DNA of 49,098 bases from the NCBI GenBank assembly GCA_034437895.1, contig DAOTTO010000506.1, positions 1 to 49,098 on the forward strand. The letters are read 5' to 3'. Positions 32,993 through 41,432 of this stretch are shown here, piece by piece. The translations under genes were made by a program, and so were the position numbers. Numbering within the stretch: the stretch's first letter is position 1; the number at the start of each line of letters is the position of its first letter. A model generated the notes under the pieces. That model searched no databases, was not told the DNA's origin, and saw only the letters and a program-made list of their open reading frames with translations. This DNA comes from JANRLJ01 sp034437895. GTDB taxonomy: Bacteria; Chloroflexota; Anaerolineae; Aggregatilineales; Phototrophicaceae.

Positions 32993-33127
32993 AGGACTTT
33001 CGCTTACCTCACCCCCCGGCCCCCTCTCCAAGTATTGGAGAAGGGGAGAAAAACGCATCTTGAAGTCCCCTCTCCATGCAATGGGGAGGGGATTTAGAGG
33101 TGGGGTAAATGCGTGAGCGAAAGTCCT
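32993..33127. repeat. 135-bp terminal-inverted-repeat element, copy 1
   Basis: Ends AGGACTTTCGCTTAC and GTGAGCGAAAGTCCT are inverted repeats (14 of 15). Two inner hairpins, CTCTCCAAGTATTGGAGA and CCCCTCTCC...GGGGAGGGG, make up most of it. Differs from copy 2 (39384-39518) at only three positions. It abuts the truncated Uma2 gene. No open reading frame of its own. Confidence 0.85.
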
Positions 33128-33189
33128 ATATCTAACACTGTGAAAGTAGATAGGCCGCATTGCATTTCGCCTAGATAGCTCAATTTGGT

Positions 33190-33195
33190 TATAAT
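33190..33195 (+). promoter_or_regulatory. -10 box for the molybdenum hydroxylase operon
   Basis: A perfect TATAAT stands 50 bp before the GTG start. No good -35 is visible. Confidence 0.4.
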
Positions 33196-33244
33196 CCCTC
33201 CATTGGTGTTCATTTTTTAATATTCATGTTAACGGACAAAAATC

Positions 33245-35482
33245 GTGCTGAAAAATGATTCTGTCGTCATTGGACAAAATGTTCGCCGTATTGATGCACC
33301 GGGGAAAGTCACCGGGGAAACGCCTTATCCGGGTGATTTGGATATGCCCGATCAGCTTTGGATGAAGCTGCGTTTTAGTGACCGCGCTCATGCCCGTGTG
33401 GTTTCGATTGATACCAGCGCGGCGGCAGCGCTGCCCGGCGTGGCCGGGATTTTCACGGCGAAAGATATTCCCGTCAATGAATATGGGCTGGTGACGAAAG
33501 ACCAACCGGTGTTGTGCGGGCCCGGCAGCACGATTCCCGGGGCGGATGTTGTGCGCTGCTATGCGGATTGTGTGGCGGTTGTAGTGGCGGAGACAGAAGC
33601 GATTGCTGCGGAAGCCGTCCGTTTGATTCAGGTCGAGTATGAAGATTTGCCTGCGCTTTTCGATACCGAAGAGGCAATGCAAGCGGGTGCGGCGCAAATT
33701 CAACTCAACGTGCCAGAAAATATTCTAGCCCATTATCGGATTCGCAAAGGCGATATGGCGGCGGGATGGGCGCAAGCAGATGTCATCGTTGAGGGTGAAT
33801 ATAGCACGGGGTATCAGGAACATGCGTATTTGCAACCAGAAGCCGGATTAGCGTATTTAGATGAGAAGGGGCGTATTACTGTCGCTGTCGCGGGACAGTG
33901 GGCGCATGAAGACTTATGGCAGATCACTCATGCGCTGGACTTGCCAGAAGATCAAGTGCGCGTGATTTATCCAGCTATCGGCGGGGCATTCGGTGGGCGT
34001 GAAGATATGTCGGTTCAGATTGTTCTGGCTCTCGCCGTGTGGAAGCTGCGCCGTCCGGTCAAGACGATTTGGAGCCGCGAGGAAAGCATCCTGTATCACC
34101 ATAAGCGCCATCCGATTACGTTTAAAACGAAGTGGGGCGCGACACGCGATGGCAAAATCGTCGCGGCGGAAGCGCGAGTCGTCGGAGATGCAGGCGCGTA
34201 TAATTACACCTCGACCAAAGTGATGGCGAATGCCAATTTGACTGTCACGGGGCCATATGAAATCCCGAACATTCAGGTAGATACCTATGCCGTTTTGACG
34301 AATAACGTCCCGACGGGGGCATTTCGCGGATTCGGAGCGGTGCAAGCGGCTTTTTGTGCTGAAGGACAGATGAATAAGCTGGCGGCAGCACTTGGTTTTG
34401 ATGTGGTGGAACTTCGCCTCGTCAATATAATCCGCGAGGGAAGCATCTTATCCGTCGGGACACCGCTGCCAGCGGGGGTGACGATGCCGGAAGTCTTGGA
34501 GGCTTGTCGGCGTGAAAGTGACTTGTGGCTTGATGAAGGAGGGCTTTTCTGGTCGCGCTTACGCTATGATGTTCCTTATGACGAGCAAAGGCCGCACATC
34601 CGTTGGGGGATGGGGGTCGCGGCGGGGTTCAAAAATATTGGCTACAGCTTCGGATTCCCGGAAAACAGTTGGGCGGCGATTGAACTGCGCGGCGATGCCG
34701 AAATTGAGGAAGTAATCGTCCGGGCGGGGGGGGCGGATGTAGGGCAAGGTTCACATACGACGTTTATGCAAATGGCGGCGGAGGCGGTGGGTGTACCTTT
34801 TCATAAGGTACGACTAATTGGTTCGGATACGGCAGAGACTCGGAGTTCTGGGAGTGCTTCTGCTTCTCGGCTGACGTTTATGGCAGGAAATGCGATACGC
34901 GGGGCGGCGGAAATCGCGTTGCAAAAGTGGGCAAGCGAAGAACGTCCGGCCATTGGGGAATCCACTTATCGTCCACCCAAGACAACGCCGTTTGATCCGC
35001 TGACGGGCAAAAGTGAGCCGAACTTCGCTTATGGGTATGCCGCGCAAACGGTTGAAGTCGAGGTCGATATTGAGACCGGTCATATTCAGGTCATCAAAGT
35101 CGTCGCGGTGAATGATGTCGGCAAGGCGGTTAATCCGCAGCAGGTGGTGGGGCAGATCGAAGGCGCGATTGTGCAGGCGCATGGCTATACGCTGCTGGAA
35201 CATCTTGTTTCGCGTGAAGGGCGCATCCTGAACCCTTACCTTTCGACCTATCTTATTCCTACAGTTTTGGATGTGCCGCATAAGATTAAGTCGGTGGTCT
35301 TAGAATATCCTGATCCGATTGGGCCTTGGGGGGCGCGTGGCATGGCGGAGATGCCGTTTTTGCCGTATGCCCCGGCCGTAGCCGCTGCCGTCTATGATGC
35401 GACGGGGGTTTGGCTCGACCATTTGCCCTTTACCCCAGAGCGAGTCGTTGCGGCTTTAAGGGAGCATGGCATTGGCCTCTGA
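33245..35482 (+). CDS. Molybdenum hydroxylase large subunit (xanthine dehydrogenase family)
   Basis: 745 residues, the size of the molybdopterin-binding subunit of XDH/CoxL-type hydroxylases. The N-terminal substrate-channel domain opens VGQNVRRIDAPGKVTG-like. Cofactor motifs are GGAFGGRED (~250), AFRGFGAVQ (~357), GGADVGQGSHTTFMQ (~495) and the active-site Glu in GARGMAEMP (~700). Such enzymes hydroxylate N-heterocycles or aldehydes at a Mo-pterin. The FAD and [2Fe-2S] subunits normally encoded beside it are absent here. It overlaps the next gene by 17 bp. Substrate unknown. Start GTG 33245, behind an ACGGA sequence. Confidence 0.88.
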   Translation: MLKNDSVVIGQNVRRIDAPGKVTGETPYPGDLDMPDQLWMKLRFSDRAHARVVSIDTSAAAALPGVAGIFTAKDIPVNEYGLVTKDQPVLCGPGSTIPGADVVRCYADCVAVVVAETEAIAAEAVRLIQVEYEDLPALFDTEEAMQAGAAQIQLNVPENILAHYRIRKGDMAAGWAQADVIVEGEYSTGYQEHAYLQPEAGLAYLDEKGRITVAVAGQWAHEDLWQITHALDLPEDQVRVIYPAIGGAFGGREDMSVQIVLALAVWKLRRPVKTIWSREESILYHHKRHPITFKTKWGATRDGKIVAAEARVVGDAGAYNYTSTKVMANANLTVTGPYEIPNIQVDTYAVLTNNVPTGAFRGFGAVQAAFCAEGQMNKLAAALGFDVVELRLVNIIREGSILSVGTPLPAGVTMPEVLEACRRESDLWLDEGGLFWSRLRYDVPYDEQRPHIRWGMGVAAGFKNIGYSFGFPENSWAAIELRGDAEIEEVIVRAGGADVGQGSHTTFMQMAAEAVGVPFHKVRLIGSDTAETRSSGSASASRLTFMAGNAIRGAAEIALQKWASEERPAIGESTYRPPKTTPFDPLTGKSEPNFAYGYAAQTVEVEVDIETGHIQVIKVVAVNDVGKAVNPQQVVGQIEGAIVQAHGYTLLEHLVSREGRILNPYLSTYLIPTVLDVPHKIKSVVLEYPDPIGPWGARGMAEMPFLPYAPAVAAAVYDATGVWLDHLPFTPERVVAALREHGIGL

Positions 35483-36329
35483 TTATCATCTATTTCCACA
35501 CATCACCGTCCTTGTGCGAGGCGGGGGAGATGTCGCCAGCGGGGTTATTTATCGCCTGCACTGCGCGGGATTTCCGGTGATTGTGACGGAGCTTCCTACG
35601 CCGCTGCTCATCAGACGGGCAGTCAGTTATGGGGATGCGGTTTATTCACGGCAGACAACGGTAGAAGGGGTAAAGGCGCGTTTGGTGGAGTCGATGGCGG
35701 CGGCGCATTCGGCATTAAGCCGGGGCATTGTGCCGGTGATTACCGAGCCGGAACGGGTTGTATTAGAGTGGACACATCCTGTGATTGTTGTTGATGGGCG
35801 GATGGCTAAAAATCGCCTTGATACAACGTTGAGTGATGCGCCGTTGGTGATCGCGCTTGGACCCGGTTATTTTGCTGGGCGGGATTGTCACGCGATTGTC
35901 GAGACGAATTCAGGCCATCGGTTGGGGCGGGTGATCTGGCGCGGTGGGGCGGAGGCGGATACAGGTGTTCCGCGAGAAGGTCACGCTACGTATAGTCGTG
36001 CCTTACGCGCTCCGATGGATGGGCATGTGAAACCAGAGGCCGCTATCGGCGATTTTATCCATACTGGGCAGATCATAGCCCGTATCGGTGATGAAGCGAT
36101 TGCGGCTTTGTACAATGGGGTTTTGCGTGGGTTAATTCATGAACGTGTGTTTGTGAAACGCGGCATGAAAATCGCCGATCTTGATTTTCAAGCCCAACGT
36201 GAACACTGTTTCACTCTTTCTGATCGTTCCCTTGCGATAGGCGGCGGTGTGTTGGAAGCCGTCTTTTCTGCTCCACAAATGCGCCCTTATTTGCAGGCAA
36301 AAACAGATGAAACAGCCACAGATGTTTAA
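35466..36329 (+). CDS. YqeB-type molybdenum hydroxylase maturation protein (EF2563 family)
   Basis: 287 residues. The N-terminal Rossmann part (LVRGGGDVASGVIYRLHCAG, VTELPTPLLIRRAVSYGDAV) and the later lipoyl-like barrel (ALRAPMDGHVKPEAAIGD, GQIIARIGDE) are the layout of the YqeB/EF2563 family, which co-occurs with molybdenum hydroxylases, often selenium-dependent ones. Its exact reaction is not established; sulfur or selenium insertion into the Mo centre is the favoured idea. It overlaps the hydroxylase gene upstream and the MocA-like gene downstream, so all three are translationally coupled. Confidence 0.82.
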   Translation: MALASDYHLFPHITVLVRGGGDVASGVIYRLHCAGFPVIVTELPTPLLIRRAVSYGDAVYSRQTTVEGVKARLVESMAAAHSALSRGIVPVITEPERVVLEWTHPVIVVDGRMAKNRLDTTLSDAPLVIALGPGYFAGRDCHAIVETNSGHRLGRVIWRGGAEADTGVPREGHATYSRALRAPMDGHVKPEAAIGDFIHTGQIIARIGDEAIAALYNGVLRGLIHERVFVKRGMKIADLDFQAQREHCFTLSDRSLAIGGGVLEAVFSAPQMRPYLQAKTDETATDV

Positions 36330-36936
36330 AGTTGCGGCGGTTATTTTAGCGGCGGGGATGTCCTCGCGCATGGGGCAGATGAAAGTTTTACTGCCTTGGG
36401 GCGAGAACAAGACCATCCTTGAGCATATCATTGCACAGTTAAATCGGGCGCAGGTCAATCCTATTATAGTGGTGACAGGACATTTATCGGTTGAGGTGCA
36501 AGAAAAGGCTGCACCATTGGGCGTGAATGTTGTGCATAATTTGGACTATAAAACCGGGGAGATGCTTTCCTCGCTTAAAGTAGGATTGCGGGATATGCCA
36601 GCCCATATTGAAGCGGTGTTGGTGGTGTTGGGCGATCAACCACGCATACAAACCAATACGATTTATCAAGTGATGCAGGCTTTTATTGAAGGGCGGGGGG
36701 AGATTGTCGCGCCGAGTTTTGAACGGCGGCGAGGCCATCCGATCTTAATTGGAAGACGTTTTTGGCAGGAAATCCTCGATTTGCCGAATGATGGTGCGCC
36801 GCGTGACGTGATTAACGCCCATAGTGATCGGGTGGCCTACGTAGAAGTCGATAATGATAGCATTTTGCGTGATGTCGATACGCCTGCCGATTACGCTGAA
36901 GAGCGCTTACGTGCGCTGTTAGATAAACCAGATTAA
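36307..36936 (+). CDS. MocA-like molybdenum cofactor cytidylyl/nucleotidyl transferase
   Basis: 209 residues of the MobA/MocA nucleotidyltransferase family. The NTP-binding loop AAVILAAGMSSRMGQ, the Lys in MKVLLPWGE and the metal-site VVLGDQPRI are all present. MocA links CMP to molybdopterin for XDH-type enzymes, which fits this operon. Start set at ATG 36307 (or 36322), overlapping the YqeB-like stop; the longer frame to 36247 lies wholly in the upstream gene and has no ribosome site. Its stop overlaps by 4 bp with the convergent K+-channel gene. Confidence 0.85.
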   Translation: MKQPQMFKVAAVILAAGMSSRMGQMKVLLPWGENKTILEHIIAQLNRAQVNPIIVVTGHLSVEVQEKAAPLGVNVVHNLDYKTGEMLSSLKVGLRDMPAHIEAVLVVLGDQPRIQTNTIYQVMQAFIEGRGEIVAPSFERRRGHPILIGRRFWQEILDLPNDGAPRDVINAHSDRVAYVEVDNDSILRDVDTPADYAEERLRALLDKPD

Positions 36937-38963
36937 ACCCAAAGCCCAGTTTTAAGGACATCTTCGCGGCGCAAAGTCTTGGGGCGTTTATTGGTGCTGC
37001 CGTGCGCGATGCTACGTAATTCATCCCCTAGTGTGATTGGGTTAACGACAATCAAAATTTCATTAGGTTGAATAATATGAGAACCTGGCGGCGCGTAAAT
37101 ATAGGTGCTTGTGGTCTGACGAATGCCTAAAACGCCTGCGCGGAAGATGCGCCCTAACAATAATTCTTGAATACTTTTACCGATCCAAGGCGAGTCTTCT
37201 TGCATATAGAGTTCATTCGTTTCCAGACCCGTTTGATAGTTAAATAGGACGTATTGTAAAAAGTCGCTGACGGCGGGACGGGTGGTCGCCAACAGGACGA
37301 ACTGCGCGGCAACGCGAAATGGACTGACGACACGATCTGCCCCTGCACGGCGCAGCTTAGGAATCATCACATCAGTGTTGGCGGTGGCGGTGATGAGTAG
37401 TCGTTTGCTCATGGAACGGGCATTTAGGATCGTGACGATGCTATCCGCGTCTTCTTCAATCGATACCATCAAGGCTAAAGCACGTTCTACACCGGCTTTG
37501 CGTAAGGTCGATTCATGGGTCGGATCGCCATGCACGACCCGAAACCCACGTTTAAGCAAATCAGAGGCTAAATCTTGGGCGTAGGTCAGGATAACAAAAG
37601 GGCGCTCCGGATCAATTTTGTCGGTCACATTGCGAATGACTGACCCCGCGCCACAAATCACGAAATGCTCAGACATTTCACGGATAGAGGCTTCGGCTTC
37701 CATCAATGAATATTGTTTTTGATTGACCTTTGGGCGGGGTGGCGTGGGTAAACGCTGCCAATTGGCGGCAGTTTGCACGGGACTTGCATCTCGCCGGCGG
37801 GCATCCTGCTGAAGCAGGGAGATATAAATAACAGGTGTGACGATAAGTACTACTTCTTCTTCTTTAAGGATGTAATTCTCATCGGGGGCATAGAGGTAAT
37901 TGCCATCTTCCAGACGAATGCCGATTACACCCGCCGCGAATCGTCCGCGAAAGTCGAGTTGTGAGAGAGGGCGACCAATCCAAGTCGATTCCTCACCAAG
38001 ATAAATCTGGACGATAAAGCCGCCCGATTTTTGATCGAACATGATGTCATTAAAGAAGTCGTTGACTGCTGGGCGTAAGGTGGCGTTGGCGAGAAATTGC
38101 GCGGCGACTTCAAACGGGGCAATGACATTATTCGCCCCGACCCGCACCATTTTTTGGCTCAATTCCTCTTCTAAGGTAGCGGCGGTGATATAAATTTCGG
38201 CGTTTTTGCTTCGGGCTGTAAGCACCGCCATGAGCGATTCTGTGTCGCTTTCCAGCATAACCATCGCCGCTTGTGCGTGGTTAATTCCTGCATCACGCAG
38301 CGCTTGGTCGGAGGTTGGATCCGCCTCGACGACGAGTACACCATTTTCGCGTAGATGGTGGGCGTACCTGGCTTCTTGGGTAACGACGACAATGGCATCC
38401 AGCAGGGTTTCTGGTTTCTTAAATAACTGAGAAGCAATGAGGATTAGTTTGAATAAAAAGCGACGTATCCAGTGCGTATATTTTGTGCTTCCAAGAAACC
38501 GCCTTAAGTTTACCTTAATCGTGGTTGCACGTATTTCGGCCTCGTGTTCGCGCCGCATCGCCACCCGCAGGAGGAGATAATCAATGGTGTTGTCCACCAA
38601 TTCTCCGGCACCGCAGATAATATAATGGTCACGCAGGCTCTGAATCTTCTTGGCAGCTTTACGTGTTTGTTGGAGGAGGCGCATCTCTGGGCTGAGGAAA
38701 AAGCTCACAGCGGCTTGGGCGGCATAAGCAAATGTGCCGAGTCCGAAGATGAGCAACAAAATGGTGAAAGCACGTCCGGCGGAGGTACGTGCGTAAATAT
38801 CCCCATAACCAACGGTTGCAATGGTGATAATGGTTAACCAAAGTGCATCAAGAAGCGAAAGTTTTTCGATGATTTGAAAACCGACGACACCACATACCAC
38901 GATAATGCTGATGGCGATGATGGCGATGCGAAGTTGGCGGCGTGTATCGTGAAAGGTATCCAT
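36933..38963 (-). CDS. Potassium channel with two tandem RCK (TrkA-N/TrkA-C) modules
   Basis: 676 residues. Two membrane helices (about 11-30 and 62-88) flank a pore loop with the K+ selectivity filter TVGYGD (50-55). Two RCK units follow, each an NAD-type Rossmann (YIICGAG at ~114, HFVICGAG at ~425) plus a TrkA-C domain (ESTWIGRPLSQLDFRG; DSPWIGKSIQELL). Most prokaryotic channels have one RCK; two in one chain recalls BK/GsuK types. The first Rossmann has an insertion of about 55-60 residues (130-187) with a hydrophobic, basic stretch (HWIRRFLFKLILIASQLF). Likely gated by nucleotides or Ca2+ at the inner membrane. Monocistronic. Confidence 0.9.
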   Translation of the reverse strand: MDTFHDTRRQLRIAIIAISIIVVCGVVGFQIIEKLSLLDALWLTIITIATVGYGDIYARTSAGRAFTILLLIFGLGTFAYAAQAAVSFFLSPEMRLLQQTRKAAKKIQSLRDHYIICGAGELVDNTIDYLLLRVAMRREHEAEIRATTIKVNLRRFLGSTKYTHWIRRFLFKLILIASQLFKKPETLLDAIVVVTQEARYAHHLRENGVLVVEADPTSDQALRDAGINHAQAAMVMLESDTESLMAVLTARSKNAEIYITAATLEEELSQKMVRVGANNVIAPFEVAAQFLANATLRPAVNDFFNDIMFDQKSGGFIVQIYLGEESTWIGRPLSQLDFRGRFAAGVIGIRLEDGNYLYAPDENYILKEEEVVLIVTPVIYISLLQQDARRRDASPVQTAANWQRLPTPPRPKVNQKQYSLMEAEASIREMSEHFVICGAGSVIRNVTDKIDPERPFVILTYAQDLASDLLKRGFRVVHGDPTHESTLRKAGVERALALMVSIEEDADSIVTILNARSMSKRLLITATANTDVMIPKLRRAGADRVVSPFRVAAQFVLLATTRPAVSDFLQYVLFNYQTGLETNELYMQEDSPWIGKSIQELLLGRIFRAGVLGIRQTTSTYIYAPPGSHIIQPNEILIVVNPITLGDELRSIAHGSTNKRPKTLRREDVLKTGLWV

Positions 38964-39098
38964 TTTTTGTAAGCGCGGCAGTATTCAGAAGATTAAATTT
39001 TACAATGAATAGCTTAATCGCGCTAACAGAACTATCCGCTGAAAGAGCAATATAAGCTTATAAGAGATGTTGGAGGATTTTGAAGGGATGTAGAGAAA

Positions 39099-39338
39099 CT
39101 AACCCTTGAGCCATTTCACCAGACGGTTAATAACACTCCGTTTTTGGGCTAAACCTTGGCTGTATTCTTGCTGAAGCTGGCGGGTGAGGTATTCGAGTTC
39201 GGCAACGCGCATTCGCGCACCATTCACAATGACCCATTCTTGATCGATCACACGCAAGTCTTTGGGGATGCGGTTATACAATTTCTGATACGCTTCCGCG
39301 TAATGCGTCATGACTTTTTCAGAACCTAGTGCCATCAT
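39099..39338 (-). CDS. Small basic helical protein of unknown function
   Basis: 79 residues, no recognised family. It contains helices and a short strand pair (DLRVIDQEWVIVNGARMRV) and ends with a basic amphipathic helix. Good ribosome site GAGG 9 bases before the start ATG at 39338. The 135-bp repeat copy 2 begins 46 bp upstream of it. Confidence 0.55.
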   Translation of the reverse strand: MMALGSEKVMTHYAEAYQKLYNRIPKDLRVIDQEWVIVNGARMRVAELEYLTRQLQQEYSQGLAQKRSVINRLVKWLKG

Positions 39339-39783
39339 ACGGTGAACCTCGTTTGTCCAAAATTAGGATAATCTAATGATTTTAGGACTTTCGCTTACCT
39401 CACCCCCCGGCCCCCTCTCCAAGTATTGGAGAGGGGGAGAAAAACGCATCTTGAAGTCCCCTCTCCATGCAATGGGGAGGGGATTTAGGGGTGGGGTAAA
39501 TGCATGAGCGAAAGTCCTGGATTTTAGTGTGCAGTGTCTTGATGTAACTCAAAAGTTTGCTATGACAACAAACTCAATTATAACGCAAACTTTGAATCTT
39601 GTTACAAAATTCGACAATTTTTCATAATCAGTATTTTTGCTCGTTGGCTTATGCAAAAGGCATTTAAGCCCCTTGTTGCAGAAATATCCGATAAAAGCGT
39701 AAGCGCTAATCATATGGCTTATCGTCCCTAGTCGGGTTAAAATAGGATCATTATTAAAAGATTATTCGAGAAACGAGTTCTTT
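39339..39783. other. Intergenic region holding repeat copy 2
   Basis: This 445-bp gap between divergent genes contains the 135-bp element (39384-39518) and about 265 bp of AT-rich sequence up to the purine phosphorylase start. A TAAAAT hexamer near 39738 could be its -10 box. No gene or RNA is evident. Confidence 0.6.
39384..39518. repeat. 135-bp terminal-inverted-repeat element, copy 2
   Basis: Same length and ends (AGGACTTTCGCTTAC ... GAGCGAAAGTCCT) as copy 1, three base differences in 135. Same orientation as copy 1. Lies between divergent genes. Confidence 0.85.
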
Positions 39784-40620
39784 ATGCCGCCTGAAAATTA
39801 TGAAGCTGCTGTAAGCGTTATTCGTAGTCGAACTGATTTGCAACCGACTGTCGGGCTTGTTTTAGGGTCTGGGTTAGGTGGCCTAGCCGATGTGTTGGAA
39901 GATCGGGTCGCAATTCCGTATCAGGATATTCCGGGATGGCCTCAATCTACTGTTCACGGTCATAGTGGGCAGCTTGTGATAGGCCGTTTGGAAGGAAAAA
40001 TTGTCGTCGCTCAACAGGGGCGGGCGCATTTCTATGAAGGCTATACACCGCAGCAGGTCACTTTCCCGATTCGGGTAATGCACTTTTTGGGCGTAAAAAC
40101 GGTGATTTTGACGAATGCAGCGGGTGGATTAAATCCAAAATATCGGGCGGGCGATTTAATGCTTTTGAGCGATCATATCAATCTTATGGGGATTACTGGG
40201 ATTAACCCGTTAATCGGACAGAATGATGAGTCGATTGGGCCGCGTTTTCCGGGCATGACACAGGCTTATGATCGTGATTTGCGCCGTATGACAAGGCGAA
40301 TCGCGGAGGAGAACGGGATTACGCTGCATGAAGGGGTGTATATCCATCTTTCGGGCCCGATGTTTGAAACGCCGGCAGAAGTGCGAATGCTGCGGACATT
40401 GGGTGCGGATGCCGTGGGGATGTCTACTGCGTCTGAAGTTTTGGTTGCGCGTCATGCCGGAATGCGCGTTATGGCGTGTTCAGGTATTACGAATGAAGCG
40501 ATTGATGATGTTGACGCGCCCAACGAGGCGAATCATGAAGAAGTTTTGGAAACGGGTAAAATTATTGTACCCCGCCTGACGACGATTTTACGTGGGGTGC
40601 TTGGGGCGATAAACGCATGA
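39784..40620 (+). CDS. punA: Purine nucleoside phosphorylase, type I (trimeric)
   Basis: 278 residues. It splits purine nucleosides with phosphate into base and (deoxy)ribose-1-phosphate. The motifs GLVLGSGLGGLAD (phosphate site), HGHSGQLVIG, GRAHFYEGY, TNAAGGLNPKYRAGDLMLL and GVYIHLSGPMFETPAEVRML are those of the PNP/MTAP type I family. The Asn in the late GITNEA favours guanosine/inosine phosphorylases over MTAP. First gene of a five-gene unit; its stop overlaps the next start as ATGA. Confidence 0.93.
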   Translation: MPPENYEAAVSVIRSRTDLQPTVGLVLGSGLGGLADVLEDRVAIPYQDIPGWPQSTVHGHSGQLVIGRLEGKIVVAQQGRAHFYEGYTPQQVTFPIRVMHFLGVKTVILTNAAGGLNPKYRAGDLMLLSDHINLMGITGINPLIGQNDESIGPRFPGMTQAYDRDLRRMTRRIAEENGITLHEGVYIHLSGPMFETPAEVRMLRTLGADAVGMSTASEVLVARHAGMRVMACSGITNEAIDDVDAPNEANHEEVLETGKIIVPRLTTILRGVLGAINA

Positions 40621-41432
40621 ATGCTATCATCTTCCTGATAGAGCGTACTTCTATCGGGTTGTATATTTTGATTGCTGTGGCGGTTGTTTGGTATGGACGG
40701 CGCTGGCTAGCGGCGCGGTATGCCTTTCGTGCGACACAATTTGAGCTAGAGCGTGATCTTGCTCGCTATCAGATTGCTAATGCGCTGACGGCGGTTGTGC
40801 TGTTGGCGGAATTGGGACTTATTATTTCGGGTGTTGAGAGGGTTGTTGCGCCGACGATGCGAGAACAAGTCGCTGAGGCAGATTTATTAGTCGAAGCGCC
40901 CGTGGAAGACCTGCCTTTTTATACCCCTACGCCGCCGCCGCCACAAACACCGGAGTTCGATACAGGGGGTGTTGATCTTGGTGCGCCGGAAGTTCAAGCT
41001 GTGTTTTTTACGCCTACACCCACCCCCACGCCTGTGGGGACGATTGAGCCGAATGCGCCGTCAGCGGTAGGCTGTGATACGCCGAATGCGATCCTGCAAG
41101 TTCCCGCCAATGGGATGCGCGTGTTCCAACCGATTGCGGTGATGGGGACGGCTTATATTGATAATTTTGCGTATTTTAAATTGGAAATCAGCGGGCCGAC
41201 GACGAATAATCGCTTTGCCGTCATTGGGCAAATGGCCGCACCGGTTGAGTTGGTAGGCGGGTTGGCGCAATTTAATCCTGCGCCTTATGATCCCGGTTTG
41301 TATCAATTTCAGGTGATGGTGTTCGATATTACGGATACGTTGAAGGCCTCTTGCCAAGTCAATATTTACATCAGCGCCCCTGTTCCGACTCCGACTGATT
41401 TGCCACTGCCCACACCTCGGAGCAGTGGATAG
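40617..41432 (+). CDS. Membrane protein with TP-rich linker and Ig-like outer domain
   Basis: 271 residues. Two membrane helices at about 10-25 and 55-72, then a Thr/Pro linker (FYTPTPPPPQTP; FFTPTPTPTP), then a ~100-residue strand-rich domain with two Cys that may form a disulfide, then a Pro-rich tail. The domain recalls fibronectin/Ig-like folds (NFAYFKLEISGPTT, YQFQVMVFDITDT). No family named. It overlaps punA by 4 bp and the DUF2520 gene by 1 bp, so it is co-translated with purine and pantothenate genes, without an obvious link. Confidence 0.6.
   Translation: MNAIIFLIERTSIGLYILIAVAVVWYGRRWLAARYAFRATQFELERDLARYQIANALTAVVLLAELGLIISGVERVVAPTMREQVAEADLLVEAPVEDLPFYTPTPPPPQTPEFDTGGVDLGAPEVQAVFFTPTPTPTPVGTIEPNAPSAVGCDTPNAILQVPANGMRVFQPIAVMGTAYIDNFAYFKLEISGPTTNNRFAVIGQMAAPVELVGGLAQFNPAPYDPGLYQFQVMVFDITDTLKASCQVNIYISAPVPTPTDLPLPTPRSSG

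Noticed and set aside
32876..33160. Open frame spanning the 135-bp repeat
   Set aside because: It reads through the palindromic element; open frames of this wording are a by-product of the repeat and not a gene.
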